A stretch of DNA of 64,000 nt from the NCBI RefSeq assembly GCF_900230185.1, contig NZ_OCSR01000001.1:2294001-2358000 (forward strand), given 5' to 3'. The position numbers were made by a program, and so were the translations under genes. Shown here in pieces: positions 18,409 through 25,881 of the stretch. The first letter of the stretch is position 1; each line of letters begins with the position of its first letter. The notes beneath the pieces were generated by a model. It saw only the letters and a list, made by a program, of their open reading frames with translations, ran no database searches and had not been told where the DNA came from. The stretch is from Burkholderia sp. OK233. GTDB lineage: Bacteria; Pseudomonadota; Gammaproteobacteria; Burkholderiales; Burkholderiaceae.

Positions 18409-19944
18409 ATGAACCAACCCACTTTCGATCTGACGCACCGCGCAAGCTGCGCGGCGGCGCATCGCGTGGGCAAGGGCGCGGTGCGGCGTGCTTCGCGTGG
18501 TGCATCCCGTCTCCTGACTCGCCTTATCGTGAACCTGGCGGTATGGGTCGCCGGCGGCATCGTGCTGCTGCCGGCCACTACACAGGCTCAGCAGGCTCAG
18601 GACGCCGGTGGCCCGATCGTGATTCCCGGTCCCGGCGAAAAGAATCCGGCCGCGCTCAACGATCTGGCCGCGCAGATGCAGGCAACGCCCGCGAAACGCA
18701 CGGGGTCCGCTGCGACGCTCGCCGCCGCTACCGCGCAGTCGCTGACGCCGGGGCCAGTCGCGCGCGACGCCGATCAATTCACGCGCGCCGCCAATGCGAG
18801 CGGCTCGATCGTCATTCCGGGCGCGGACGAGCCGCCTGCTGCGCCGCAGATGATCCGTACCAGTTTCAAGCCCGATGCGAACGGGGTCGTGACGATTCCC
18901 GCGCCGGGAAACGCCAATGTGGCCGCGGCTGCGACTAATCCGGCAGCCGGGATTGCACGCGTCAATGTGGCGCCGGGCTCGCGTCAGGCCGTGCCGGTTG
19001 TGGTAACGCCGGCGCCGTCGTTCAATGCCGGGCGGCAAACCGCCGGCGTGCAGTCGGTCGTCGCCAATGCGCCTTACGGCGCAGCCGCCAGCGCGCCCGT
19101 AGCCGGTGGCTTCGACAGCCTTGCTTCGCGCGGCGAGCCGCCGCAACTGGGCGCGAACGGCAAACCCGTCGTGACCACGGCGGTAGCCGCGACGACACCC
19201 GCACCGATGCCGACACCGCCTGCCACCATCGCCCGCACGCCGTCGATGCGCCAGGTGGCGCCGGTTGTCGCCCAGCAGAATCTGCAACCCGCAGCAGTGG
19301 CGCAACCCGTCCCGCTGGCTGGTCAACAAGACGCCGAGGCGATCCGCAGTGCGGCGCTCGCCTTCCTGCAGCAGCAATCGGCGGGCTTGCCCGGCAAGGT
19401 CGAAATCACCGTCGCGCCGGCGTTTCCGCGCGGGCTCGCGGCCTGCACGATGCTCGAACCCTTCATGCCCAGCGGCGCGCGCCTGTGGGGCCGCATGACC
19501 GTCGGGGTGCGCTGCGCCGGCGAACGGCCGTGGACCATCTATCTGCAAGCGCGCATTTCGCTGCGCGCCACCTACTATCTGGCCGCCCGTGCAATGGCGC
19601 CAGGCGAAGTGTTCACCGCCGCCGACCTCGTCGCACGCGACGGCGATCTGACCGGTTTGCCGCAGGCGATCGTCACGGATCCGTCACAGGCAGTCGGCTC
19701 AGTGTCGCTCGTGCGCATCGCCGGCGGCATGCCACTGCGCCGCGACATGCTGAAAAGCGCGTCGGCGGTGTCGATCGGACAAACGGTGCGGGTGGTCGCG
19801 GCGGGCGACGGTTTCGCGATTTCGGCCGAAGGCAGCGCGATGAATAACGCGTCGCCGGGCCAGCAGGTGCGGGTGAAGACGGCTAACGGCCAGATCATCT
19901 CCGGCATCGTCAAGGATGGTTCGACGGTGGAGATCCAGTTGTGA
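18409..19944 (+). CDS. flgA: P-ring chaperone FlgA with a long N-terminal extension
   Basis: FlgA is the periplasmic chaperone for P-ring (FlgI) assembly. The conserved region is the C-terminal part (about residues 330-511), with 'VEITVAPAFPRGLAACTMLE', 'LAARAMAPGEVFTAADLVAR', 'RDMLKSASAVSIGQTVRVV' and 'VRVKTANGQIISGIVKDG'. The protein is 511 residues, over twice the usual length of about 220. The extra N-terminal 330 residues are Ala/Pro-rich. They contain a signal-like helix (about 38-60, ending 'TTQAQ') and three short repeats: 'IVIPGPGE' (70), 'IVIPGADE' (134) and 'VTIPAPGN' (161). The ATG at 18409 has GGAG 8 nt upstream. Confidence 0.93.
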   Translation: MNQPTFDLTHRASCAAAHRVGKGAVRRASRGASRLLTRLIVNLAVWVAGGIVLLPATTQAQQAQDAGGPIVIPGPGEKNPAALNDLAAQMQATPAKRTGSAATLAAATAQSLTPGPVARDADQFTRAANASGSIVIPGADEPPAAPQMIRTSFKPDANGVVTIPAPGNANVAAAATNPAAGIARVNVAPGSRQAVPVVVTPAPSFNAGRQTAGVQSVVANAPYGAAASAPVAGGFDSLASRGEPPQLGANGKPVVTTAVAATTPAPMPTPPATIARTPSMRQVAPVVAQQNLQPAAVAQPVPLAGQQDAEAIRSAALAFLQQQSAGLPGKVEITVAPAFPRGLAACTMLEPFMPSGARLWGRMTVGVRCAGERPWTIYLQARISLRATYYLAARAMAPGEVFTAADLVARDGDLTGLPQAIVTDPSQAVGSVSLVRIAGGMPLRRDMLKSASAVSIGQTVRVVAAGDGFAISAEGSAMNNASPGQQVRVKTANGQIISGIVKDGSTVEIQL

Positions 19945-20086
19945 TGCGGGCCGGCGGCAAGCCCGGCAGCCCGTCCGCCGGCGTGGATTCACACGCGACG
20001 TCCGGTACGGTTGGCTCAGTGAATGTCGCACCCGTCGTGGGGCCGGATCGCCTTGAAAGGCGAGGCAAAACCTGGAGCGATTGCGC

Positions 20087-20114
20087 TAAAGTTTTGATCA
20101 GCGGTTGCCGTTAT
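20087..20114 (+). promoter_or_regulatory. Sigma-28 (FliA) promoter of flgM
   Basis: TAAAGTTT (20087-20094) and GCCGTTAT (20107-20114) match the consensus boxes closely, with 16 rather than 15 bp between TAAA and GCCG. It lies 29 bp before the flgM start. It would let FliA transcribe its own anti-sigma factor, as in enterobacteria. Confidence 0.65.
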
Positions 20115-20142
20115 CAAGATCAAATCGTTCAGGAAGCCAATC

Positions 20143-20499
20143 GTGAAAGTCGATTCAACAACCAATTCGAATCTGCCGACGTTGAAAGACGCCCTGTCGC
20201 GCTCGCAACAAAGCGACGCGACGACCGCGAACAGCAACGCGCAGAATGCGGGCACGACCTCGCAGACCACCACCACCAGCGGTTCGGGCGACGCCAGCGT
20301 CAGCCTGTCGGGTCTGTCACAGCATCTGCGCAGCCTCGCGGCGTCCGGTTCGGCCGATATCGACACGGCGCACGTCGAGTCGATCAAAGCGGCCATCAAG
20401 GACGGCTCGCTGAAGATCGATTCCAGCAAGATCGCCGACGGCGTGCTGAATACCGCGCGCGAACTGTTGCAAAGCAAAACCTCGTCGACCGGCAACTAA
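20143..20499 (+). CDS. flgM: Anti-sigma-28 factor FlgM
   Basis: FlgM holds FliA inactive until the hook is complete, then is exported. The product is 118 residues, Ser/Thr-rich and probably disordered at the N-terminus. The C-terminal FliA-binding helices include 'IDTAHVESIKAAIKDGSLKI' and 'KIADGVLNTARELL'. It starts with GTG at 20143, with AGGAAG 7 nt upstream. It sits between flgA and flgN, the standard position. Confidence 0.94.
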   Translation: MKVDSTTNSNLPTLKDALSRSQQSDATTANSNAQNAGTTSQTTTTSGSGDASVSLSGLSQHLRSLAASGSADIDTAHVESIKAAIKDGSLKIDSSKIADGVLNTARELLQSKTSSTGN

Positions 20500-20547
20500 T
20501 CGACGCATCGAAGTACGGTGAATTGCCGGGCGGCATTCGACAAACCC

Positions 20548-20570
20548 GGCTCGCGAATCATGCGCGAGCC
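20548..20570. other. Hairpin between flgM and flgN
   Basis: A perfect 8-bp stem, GGCTCGCG (20548-20555) with CGCGAGCC (20563-20570) and a 7-nt loop, lies 23 bp before the flgN ATG. It could attenuate flgN or stabilise the flgM message. It has no T-run. Confidence 0.4.
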
Positions 20571-20593
20571 GTCGTGTTCAGCGAGTTGTTGAG

Positions 20594-21040
20594 ATGAAAG
20601 ACGCCCTGCTTGCCACCCTCATCGAAGAATATTCGGCCGTCGAGGCGTTCGCCTCGATTCTGACGCTCGAGACCAAGGCGCTGACTGCCTTGTCGCCGCT
20701 GGAACTGCTGCCGCCGATCGTCGAGAAGAAAACCGAACTGATCGGTCTGCTGGCCAGGCTCGAGACCACCCGCGACACACTGCTCGCGGAAATGGGCCTT
20801 CCGGGCGGCTGGCCTGGCATGGAGCTCGCGGCCAGCGCGGATGCGCGGCTGGCTCAGCAATGGGCGCTGCTGCAAAAGGCCGCCGAGCGGGCGCGGCGCT
20901 TTAATACGAGTAACGGTGAACTGATCCGCGTGCGGATGGACTACAACCAGCGCGCGCTGACGGCGCTACAAGTGGCCGTGCCGCAGAAGGCCGGTTTCTA
21001 CGGACCGGATGGCCGGATTCCCGCGCGTCCCGCAGCCTGA
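20594..21040 (+). CDS. flgN: Flagellar export chaperone FlgN
   Basis: FlgN chaperones FlgK and FlgL to the export gate. The product is 148 residues and largely alpha-helical. The family core is 'LEAKALTAL'-like ('LETKALTALSPLELLPPIVE', then 'KKTELIGLLARLE'), and the C-terminal 'RVRMDYNQRALTAL' is typical. It follows flgM and ends just before a strong terminator. The ribosome-binding site is weak (GAG immediately upstream). Confidence 0.88.
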   Translation: MKDALLATLIEEYSAVEAFASILTLETKALTALSPLELLPPIVEKKTELIGLLARLETTRDTLLAEMGLPGGWPGMELAASADARLAQQWALLQKAAERARRFNTSNGELIRVRMDYNQRALTALQVAVPQKAGFYGPDGRIPARPAA

Positions 21041-21348
21041 ATATTTCGCTGGAACGGCGCGTTTGCCGCGCCGACGCAGTTAGGTAGATTGCTTTGAACA
21101 AAAGGGCTCGTCTTTGACGAGCCCTTTTTGTTTTCCCCTTCCCGCACGGGGCACCCAAGCCCGCCTCCAACACGCGTTGGCCATCTGGCCAGGTAGCGCG
21201 AAATTCTCCGCCACGTTGAAATCACGGCTTCTCCCACTGGGCTTATCCGCCGTCACGCGCAGCTTTCAAGGCTGCCTCTGACGAACCAGGCGGTGCGTCA
21301 CCCACTAGCGAGGTTGTGTAATCGTGTGTATGATTCCAGGAGTGCAGT
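21041..21348. other. Intergenic region between flgN and hicA
   Basis: These 308 bp hold the flgN terminator (21100-21130). Near hicA there is a TATGAT (21329-21334) that could serve as a -10 box without an obvious -35. No other gene or repeat was recognised. Confidence 0.5.
21100..21130 (+). terminator. Intrinsic terminator after flgN
   Basis: A perfect 13-bp stem, AAAAGGGCTCGTC (21100-21112) with GACGAGCCCTTTT (21116-21128) and a 3-nt loop, is followed by more T residues. It closes the flgA-flgM-flgN unit and insulates hicAB from it. Confidence 0.92.
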
Positions 21349-21531
21349 ATGAACAGTGCCGAGGTCGTCAAAGTGATTCAAGCGGATGGTTGGCGGCTGA
21401 TCCGCATATCGGGCAGCCACCATCATTTCCGGCACGCGGTAAGAGCCGGTCTCGTGACCATCCCGCATCCGAAGAAAGATCTTCCGCCCGGCACACTGAA
21501 CAGCATCTTGAAACAGGCGGGCCTGAAATGA
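21349..21531 (+). CDS. hicA: HicA-family mRNA interferase toxin
   Basis: HicA toxins bind and cleave mRNA through a double-stranded RNA-binding fold with an essential histidine. The 60-residue product is full length for the family. It carries 'GWRLIRISGSHHHFRH' (catalytic His in the GSHHxF loop) and 'HPKKDLPPGTLNSILKQAGL'. CAGGAG lies upstream of the ATG. The stop overlaps the hicB ATG (ATGA), the usual toxin-first order. It lies between flgN and fliA, outside any flagellar transcript. Confidence 0.93.
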   Translation: MNSAEVVKVIQADGWRLIRISGSHHHFRHAVRAGLVTIPHPKKDLPPGTLNSILKQAGLK

Positions 21532-21938
21532 AGAACCTGATTTTCCCGATCGCAATTGAGCCTGGTGACACGCATCAAGCGTTCGGCGTGGTCGTTCCCG
21601 ACATTGCGGGTTGTCATTCGGCGGGAGATTCGCTGGAAGAAGCCTACGCGAACGCGAAGGAGGCGATCGAGGCGCATCTGGATACGCTGCTCGACGAAGG
21701 GTTGCCGATTCCCGAACGGCTGACGCTGGACGAGCATCGGCGTAATCCGGACTACGCGGGTTTCACGTGGGGTTTCGTGACCACGCGGAATATTCCGGCG
21801 TTGAAGAAGGCGGTGCGCATCAATATCTCGCTGCCAGAGGCGCTGGTTCACGACATCGACGCTTATGCCCAGGCGCGCGGCATGTCGCGCTCAGCGTTTC
21901 TCGCGCTGGCCGCGGAGCATGAGATGGCGGACGCGTAA
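21528..21938 (+). CDS. hicB: HicB-family antitoxin
   Basis: HicB neutralises HicA and autoregulates the operon. The 136-residue product has the HicB partial RNase-H-like domain ('FGVVVPDIAGCHSAGDSLEE' and 'AYANAKEAIEAHLDTLLDEG'). A C-terminal ribbon-helix-helix DNA-binding segment follows ('RINISLPEALVHDIDAYAQA', 'RGMSRSAFLALAA'). The start at 21528 overlaps the hicA stop by 4 nt. It converges with fliA, with 57 bp between the stops. Confidence 0.93.
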   Translation: MKNLIFPIAIEPGDTHQAFGVVVPDIAGCHSAGDSLEEAYANAKEAIEAHLDTLLDEGLPIPERLTLDEHRRNPDYAGFTWGFVTTRNIPALKKAVRINISLPEALVHDIDAYAQARGMSRSAFLALAAEHEMADA

Positions 21939-21995
21939 CACGAGAGAAGACAAGGCGGACGTTTCGCGCACCGCCGGTCAGGCATCCATCCCAGT

Positions 21996-22730
21996 TCAAG
22001 TCGCCTCGGCGTTCGCCCAGGCCATTTCGCGCAGGCGCGTGCGCAAGCGCGCCACGGCCTGGCTGTGCAACTGACACACCCGCGATTCGCTGACTTCCAT
22101 CACCGCGCCGATTTCGCGCAGGTTCATGCCGCGTTCGTAGTACAGCGACATCAGCAGCTTCTCGCGCTCCGGCAGGCGGTCGATCGCCTCGACCAGCGCC
22201 GAGCGCAGGCTGTCGTCCAGCAGCGCCGACAGCGGGTCCGAATGATCGACGCAATAACGGTCGAGAAACGGTTCGTCGTCCGCGGAGCGGTCGAAGTCTT
22301 CGTAATAGATCAGCTGGCTGCCATGCAGATCCTGAAGCATCGACTGGTACTCGTCGAGCGGCATTTGCAGATGCTCGGCGATCTCCGTTTCGCTCGCCGA
22401 GCGGCCCAGATTCTGTTCGACCTTGTGAACGGCAGATTCGACTTCGCGCGACGTGCGCCGCAAGCTGCGCGGCAACCAGTCGTTGCTGCGCAACTCGTCG
22501 AGCATCGCGCCGCGAATCCGCTGGCTGGCATAAGTCTCGAACTGCGCGCCCTGGTCTTCCTTGTAGCGGCTCGCCGCGTCCAGCAGTCCGATCATGCCGG
22601 CCTGGATCAGGTCGTCGAGATCGACACTTGCCGGCATCTTGGCAACGAGCTGCAAGCCGAGGCGACGCACGAGAGGTGCGTACTTCGTCAGAACTTCGGC
22701 TTGGGAAATCTTTCCCTGAGCGTTATACAT
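21996..22730 (-). CDS. fliA: Flagellar sigma-28 factor FliA
   Basis: FliA directs transcription of late flagellar and chemotaxis genes; its probable targets in this window are the five sigma-28 sites. The product is 244 residues from the ATG at 22730, with GGGGAG 7 nt upstream. Region 2 ('VDLDDLIQAGMIGLLDAASR', 'QFETYASQRIRGAMLDELRS'), region 3 and region 4 ('PEREKLLMSLYYERGMNLRE', 'SESRVCQLHSQAVARLR') are complete. It is the last gene of flhB-flhA-flhF-flhG-fliA. Confidence 0.98.
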   Translation of the reverse strand: MYNAQGKISQAEVLTKYAPLVRRLGLQLVAKMPASVDLDDLIQAGMIGLLDAASRYKEDQGAQFETYASQRIRGAMLDELRSNDWLPRSLRRTSREVESAVHKVEQNLGRSASETEIAEHLQMPLDEYQSMLQDLHGSQLIYYEDFDRSADDEPFLDRYCVDHSDPLSALLDDSLRSALVEAIDRLPEREKLLMSLYYERGMNLREIGAVMEVSESRVCQLHSQAVARLRTRLREMAWANAEAT

Positions 22731-22758
22731 CGTGCTCCCCTTGTCCTTGTGCCGCCTC

Positions 22759-23616
22759 TCAGGCGTGCTGCGCAGACGGTTGGTCGGCGTGTTGCGCCGC
22801 TGTAACTGTCGCAGGCGCCATCCAGGGCGTTTGCGACGACATCGCTGGCCGCATCGGCCAGTACTGCAATTCGGCGGCAAGGTGCCGGAAGTCGCGCGCG
22901 GCCGGTGTCGATGGGAACGCATCGACGACACACCGCGACAACTCCAGGGCTCGCGCCATCCGCACATCGGCGGCAATGCAACCGGCGTCTTCCAGCGCCA
23001 CCGTCAGGTAGCGTCCAGCCACGCCGGCCAGATTGACAAAGGCGGTATGCGCGTCGTCCACGCTCTGTACGTGGTTCACCAGCACGCGAAACTGCGCGGT
23101 GGCGTGCGCGTAGTGCAGACGCTTCATGCACGCGTACGCCTCGGTGATCGCTTGCGCCGCCACCCTGGTCACGATCATCAGGTCGTGCGCCTGCATCGCG
23201 AGGGGCGACAGGTGGCCGTGCTCGTCGAGTTGCGCATCGATCAGCACGATGTCAGCGGAACCGCGCAGCAGCACGTCGAATTGCGCGGCCGTACGGCCTT
23301 CGCGGTTGTTGCGCGAGGCAGCCAGCACGGAGAAGCCCAGCGCGTGACGCGCGGCGGCATCGTCGAGCGTCATCTCGCCGCGCATCACTGCCGCAAAATT
23401 ACCTGCGCCGCGCACGCCGCCCAGCATCGCGCTCACCGATTTCTCGCCGAGGCACTCGTCGATCACCAGCACGTCTTTGCCCTGCTGCGCGAGCGCCGCG
23501 GCGAGGTTCACCACCGTCGTCGTACAGCCGACGCTGGCCGAGCCGCCCGTCACCGCAATCACGCGCGAGCCGCTACGGGCCAACAGCCGCCGCAGTCCTT
23601 CTGCCTGATCGGACAT
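22759..23616 (-). CDS. flhG: MinD-like flagellar number regulator FlhG/FleN
   Basis: FlhG-type ATPases antagonise FlhF and set flagellar number. The product is 285 residues from the ATG at 23616, 4 bp after the flhF stop; a TTG at 23628 would add four residues. The ParA/MinD fold is recognisable ('VIAVTGGSASVGCTTTVVNL', 'DVLVIDECLGEKSVSAML', 'DIVLIDAQLDEHGHLSPLAM'). The P-loop is odd: at residues 25-32 it reads GSASVGCT, where GxxxxGKT is expected. The P-loop Lys is Cys and the deviant MinD Lys is also absent. It may not hydrolyse ATP normally, although the fold and gene order support the family call. Confidence 0.87.
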   Translation of the reverse strand: MSDQAEGLRRLLARSGSRVIAVTGGSASVGCTTTVVNLAAALAQQGKDVLVIDECLGEKSVSAMLGGVRGAGNFAAVMRGEMTLDDAAARHALGFSVLAASRNNREGRTAAQFDVLLRGSADIVLIDAQLDEHGHLSPLAMQAHDLMIVTRVAAQAITEAYACMKRLHYAHATAQFRVLVNHVQSVDDAHTAFVNLAGVAGRYLTVALEDAGCIAADVRMARALELSRCVVDAFPSTPAARDFRHLAAELQYWPMRPAMSSQTPWMAPATVTAAQHADQPSAQHA

Positions 23617-23620
23617 GAAC

Positions 23621-25531
23621 TTATCCAAAGCGGACCTCGTGCAGTTCCGCCGTCGAACGCGCCGACAGCGCGGACAGCAACGCTGGAATGTCGTCGTCGT
23701 GCGGCACGAACGGCGAGTTGTCGCGCGGAATGCAGAACGTGCTCTTGATCAGGAATTTCTTCGTTGCGACGTACAGGTTTTCCGGCACCTTCTGACCGGT
23801 CGACACGTAGTGCACCGGCAGCTTGTAGCGGATCACCGTATCGAGTACGCCGCCCAGATTGGTGGCTTCGTCGAGCTTGGTCAGGATGCAGCCGGCGAGC
23901 GGCTGTTGATCCGGTGCGCGCTGATAGGCCTGCACGACTTCGTTCAGCGTATCGCCGTGGCTCGTCGCGTTGAGCAGCAGGAGACGCTGCACCGGCTGGC
24001 CGGCGCGGCACAGCATCGCGATCTGGTCAGAGACCAGACGGTCGCGCTGGCTCATGCCGATCGTGTCGATCAGTACGATGTGCTTGTTGCGCAATTCGGA
24101 GAGCGCGAGTTGCAGATCGCCGCCGTCTTTCACCGCGTGAACCGAGACGCCGAGAATCTTGCCGAAGATGCGCAGTTGTTCGTGGCCGCCGATCCGGTAG
24201 CTGTCGGTAGTGAGGAGCGCCACCTTGCTGGCGCCGAAGCGCATCACACAGCGCGCGGCGAGCTTGGCGGTGGTGGTGGTCTTGCCGACACCCGTCGGGC
24301 CCATCAGGGCGAACACGCCACCGCGCTCCATCAGCGCGTCTTCGTCTTCCATCACCGGCAGGTTCGATTCGAGCACCGAACGCACCCACTCCATGCCGCC
24401 TTCCATGTTGTCGACGTCGTCGGGCAGGTTGTCGACCATCATCTGCACGAGCTGCGCGGAGAAACCGGCGGCGAACAGGTGCTTGGTGAGCGCGGCGCGC
24501 GCCGGGCTGCGGCGCTGGCGATCACCCCACAACAAGCCGGCGAAATGTTCTTCCATCATCCCGCGCATCGACGACAGCTCGCTCATCACGGTGTCGTTGA
24601 CGACCTGCTCCATGCGCGCCTTGATCGCGTCGGCGACCGAAGCGGGCGTGCGGGCGTCGTCGCCGGCAGGCAGCGAGGCTGCCACTTTCTGGGTGGCGCG
24701 GCGCGCGGCGAGTTGCGCGCCTTCACGGGCCCACTCGGGCGTATCGGTGACTTGTGGCGCGGCCGGCTGCGAGGCCTGTTGGCCGGCTTCCACTGCGGCG
24801 CCGAGGCCCTTGGCCATGGCGGCAGCGGGTGTCATCGCTGCGGGGCGCGCGCTGTATGCACCCTGCTGTTGCTGTTCGGCGGCGATGCGGCGAGCGTGGT
24901 CGATCAGCCAGGGATTCGATTCGGCCATCGTGCGGGGCGCTTGAGCTTCGGCGGCTTTGAGCAGATCGGCACGGATGTCTTCGGTGAGGCGCGTCGCCGC
25001 AGCGCGGGCGCTGGGTTGCTCGGTGCTGACCGGTTGCGGCAGCGATGCGGCAGCGGGTGCGGCCAGCGCGGCTTTGGGAGCGTTCGGCAGCGTGGCCTTC
25101 GGCGCGGCAGGGACGGCGGCGGACTTCGCGGCCGAGCCTGAAGCAGCGTTAGCGGTGTGAACGGTGCCAACGACGTTCGGCGTCATGTTCTCGGCGCCCG
25201 CTTCCGGGCTTGCGCCGAACACCGACGAGAACACATCGGGCATGCCGCTCGCATACGGATTCGCTTGCATCATCGGATTGGCGCGCGGTGCGGCGAGCGC
25301 GGGCTGTTGTCCGGCCATTGCATTCATCGGTGTGGCCAGCGGTGCGCCTGCGCTACCGCGCGGCGCTTTCGGCGTAATGGCGGCGAGGTCGCTATCGGCC
25401 AGGGCGACGATCTCGACGCTGCCGTCTTCCATCGTGCGGTTAGACAAAACGACGGCATCCGGGCCCAAGGCTTCGCGCACGAGACGCAGAGCATCGCGAC
25501 TGGTAGCACCGACAAATTTACGAATGTTCAA
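23621..25531 (-). CDS. flhF: Flagellar SRP-family GTPase FlhF
   Basis: FlhF places flagella at the pole in many bacteria. The product is 636 residues, long for the family. The basic N-terminal 'RKFVGATSRDALRLVREALG' and 'DAVVLSNRTMEDG' open the B domain. An Ala/Pro-rich linker of roughly 250 residues follows. The NG GTPase domain then has G1 'GPTGVGKTTTTAKLAAR', 'TTDSYRIGGHEQLRIFGKIL', G3 'LIDTIGMSQRDR' and G4 'LTKLDEATNLGG'. It starts with TTG at 25531 (NIRKFVGATS), with a G-rich site upstream. It is separated from flhA by 350 bp. Confidence 0.95.
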   Translation of the reverse strand: MNIRKFVGATSRDALRLVREALGPDAVVLSNRTMEDGSVEIVALADSDLAAITPKAPRGSAGAPLATPMNAMAGQQPALAAPRANPMMQANPYASGMPDVFSSVFGASPEAGAENMTPNVVGTVHTANAASGSAAKSAAVPAAPKATLPNAPKAALAAPAAASLPQPVSTEQPSARAAATRLTEDIRADLLKAAEAQAPRTMAESNPWLIDHARRIAAEQQQQGAYSARPAAMTPAAAMAKGLGAAVEAGQQASQPAAPQVTDTPEWAREGAQLAARRATQKVAASLPAGDDARTPASVADAIKARMEQVVNDTVMSELSSMRGMMEEHFAGLLWGDRQRRSPARAALTKHLFAAGFSAQLVQMMVDNLPDDVDNMEGGMEWVRSVLESNLPVMEDEDALMERGGVFALMGPTGVGKTTTTAKLAARCVMRFGASKVALLTTDSYRIGGHEQLRIFGKILGVSVHAVKDGGDLQLALSELRNKHIVLIDTIGMSQRDRLVSDQIAMLCRAGQPVQRLLLLNATSHGDTLNEVVQAYQRAPDQQPLAGCILTKLDEATNLGGVLDTVIRYKLPVHYVSTGQKVPENLYVATKKFLIKSTFCIPRDNSPFVPHDDDIPALLSALSARSTAELHEVRFG

Positions 25532-25881
25532 GCTGGACCCCCGATGAGGTATACGGACTTACTGACTAACGGATCGGCAACATACCGCTTCCCATTGAGA
25601 TCATTATTGCGAAACCCGTCGAGTGACGATCGATGGATAAAGACCATTAAAGGCGGGCAATTCGGGCGATGGAAACGCACATCAATTCACACGCGCGGCG
25701 GTTTGAAACAGGCTCTCCGGCGGCGTACGGCGGCGCTTTCGCGGACGCAGCATGACCTCCGCCTGCCGCTTGCAGGGCGAAAAGTTAGGCGCGGAAATGA
25801 AAACCGGCGCTCGAGGAGCGCCGGCGGAAACCATCGGTCTGGAACGGCTGCGGCTAACTGTCAGGCTTAGCCGCACGGGGT
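25532..25881. other. Intergenic region between flhA and flhF
   Basis: These 350 bp separate two genes on the minus strand. They hold a strong flhA terminator (25804-25824) and a second hairpin closer to flhA (25851-25857 with 25867-25873). The remaining 270 bp should contain the flhF promoter, but I see no sigma-28-type site there and no gene. Confidence 0.55.
25783..25824 (-). terminator. Intrinsic terminator after flhA
   Basis: A perfect 9-bp stem, CCGGCGCTC (25804-25812) with GAGCGCCGG (25816-25824) and a 3-nt loop, is followed on the minus strand by GGTTTTCATTTCC. It implies that flhF-flhG-fliA have their own promoter or depend on read-through from flhBA. Confidence 0.7.

Noticed and set aside
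22688..22976. Longer fliA reading frame upstream of 22730
   Set aside because: The extra N-terminal residues overlap flhG and resemble no sigma factor; the ATG at 22730 has a proper ribosome-binding site.
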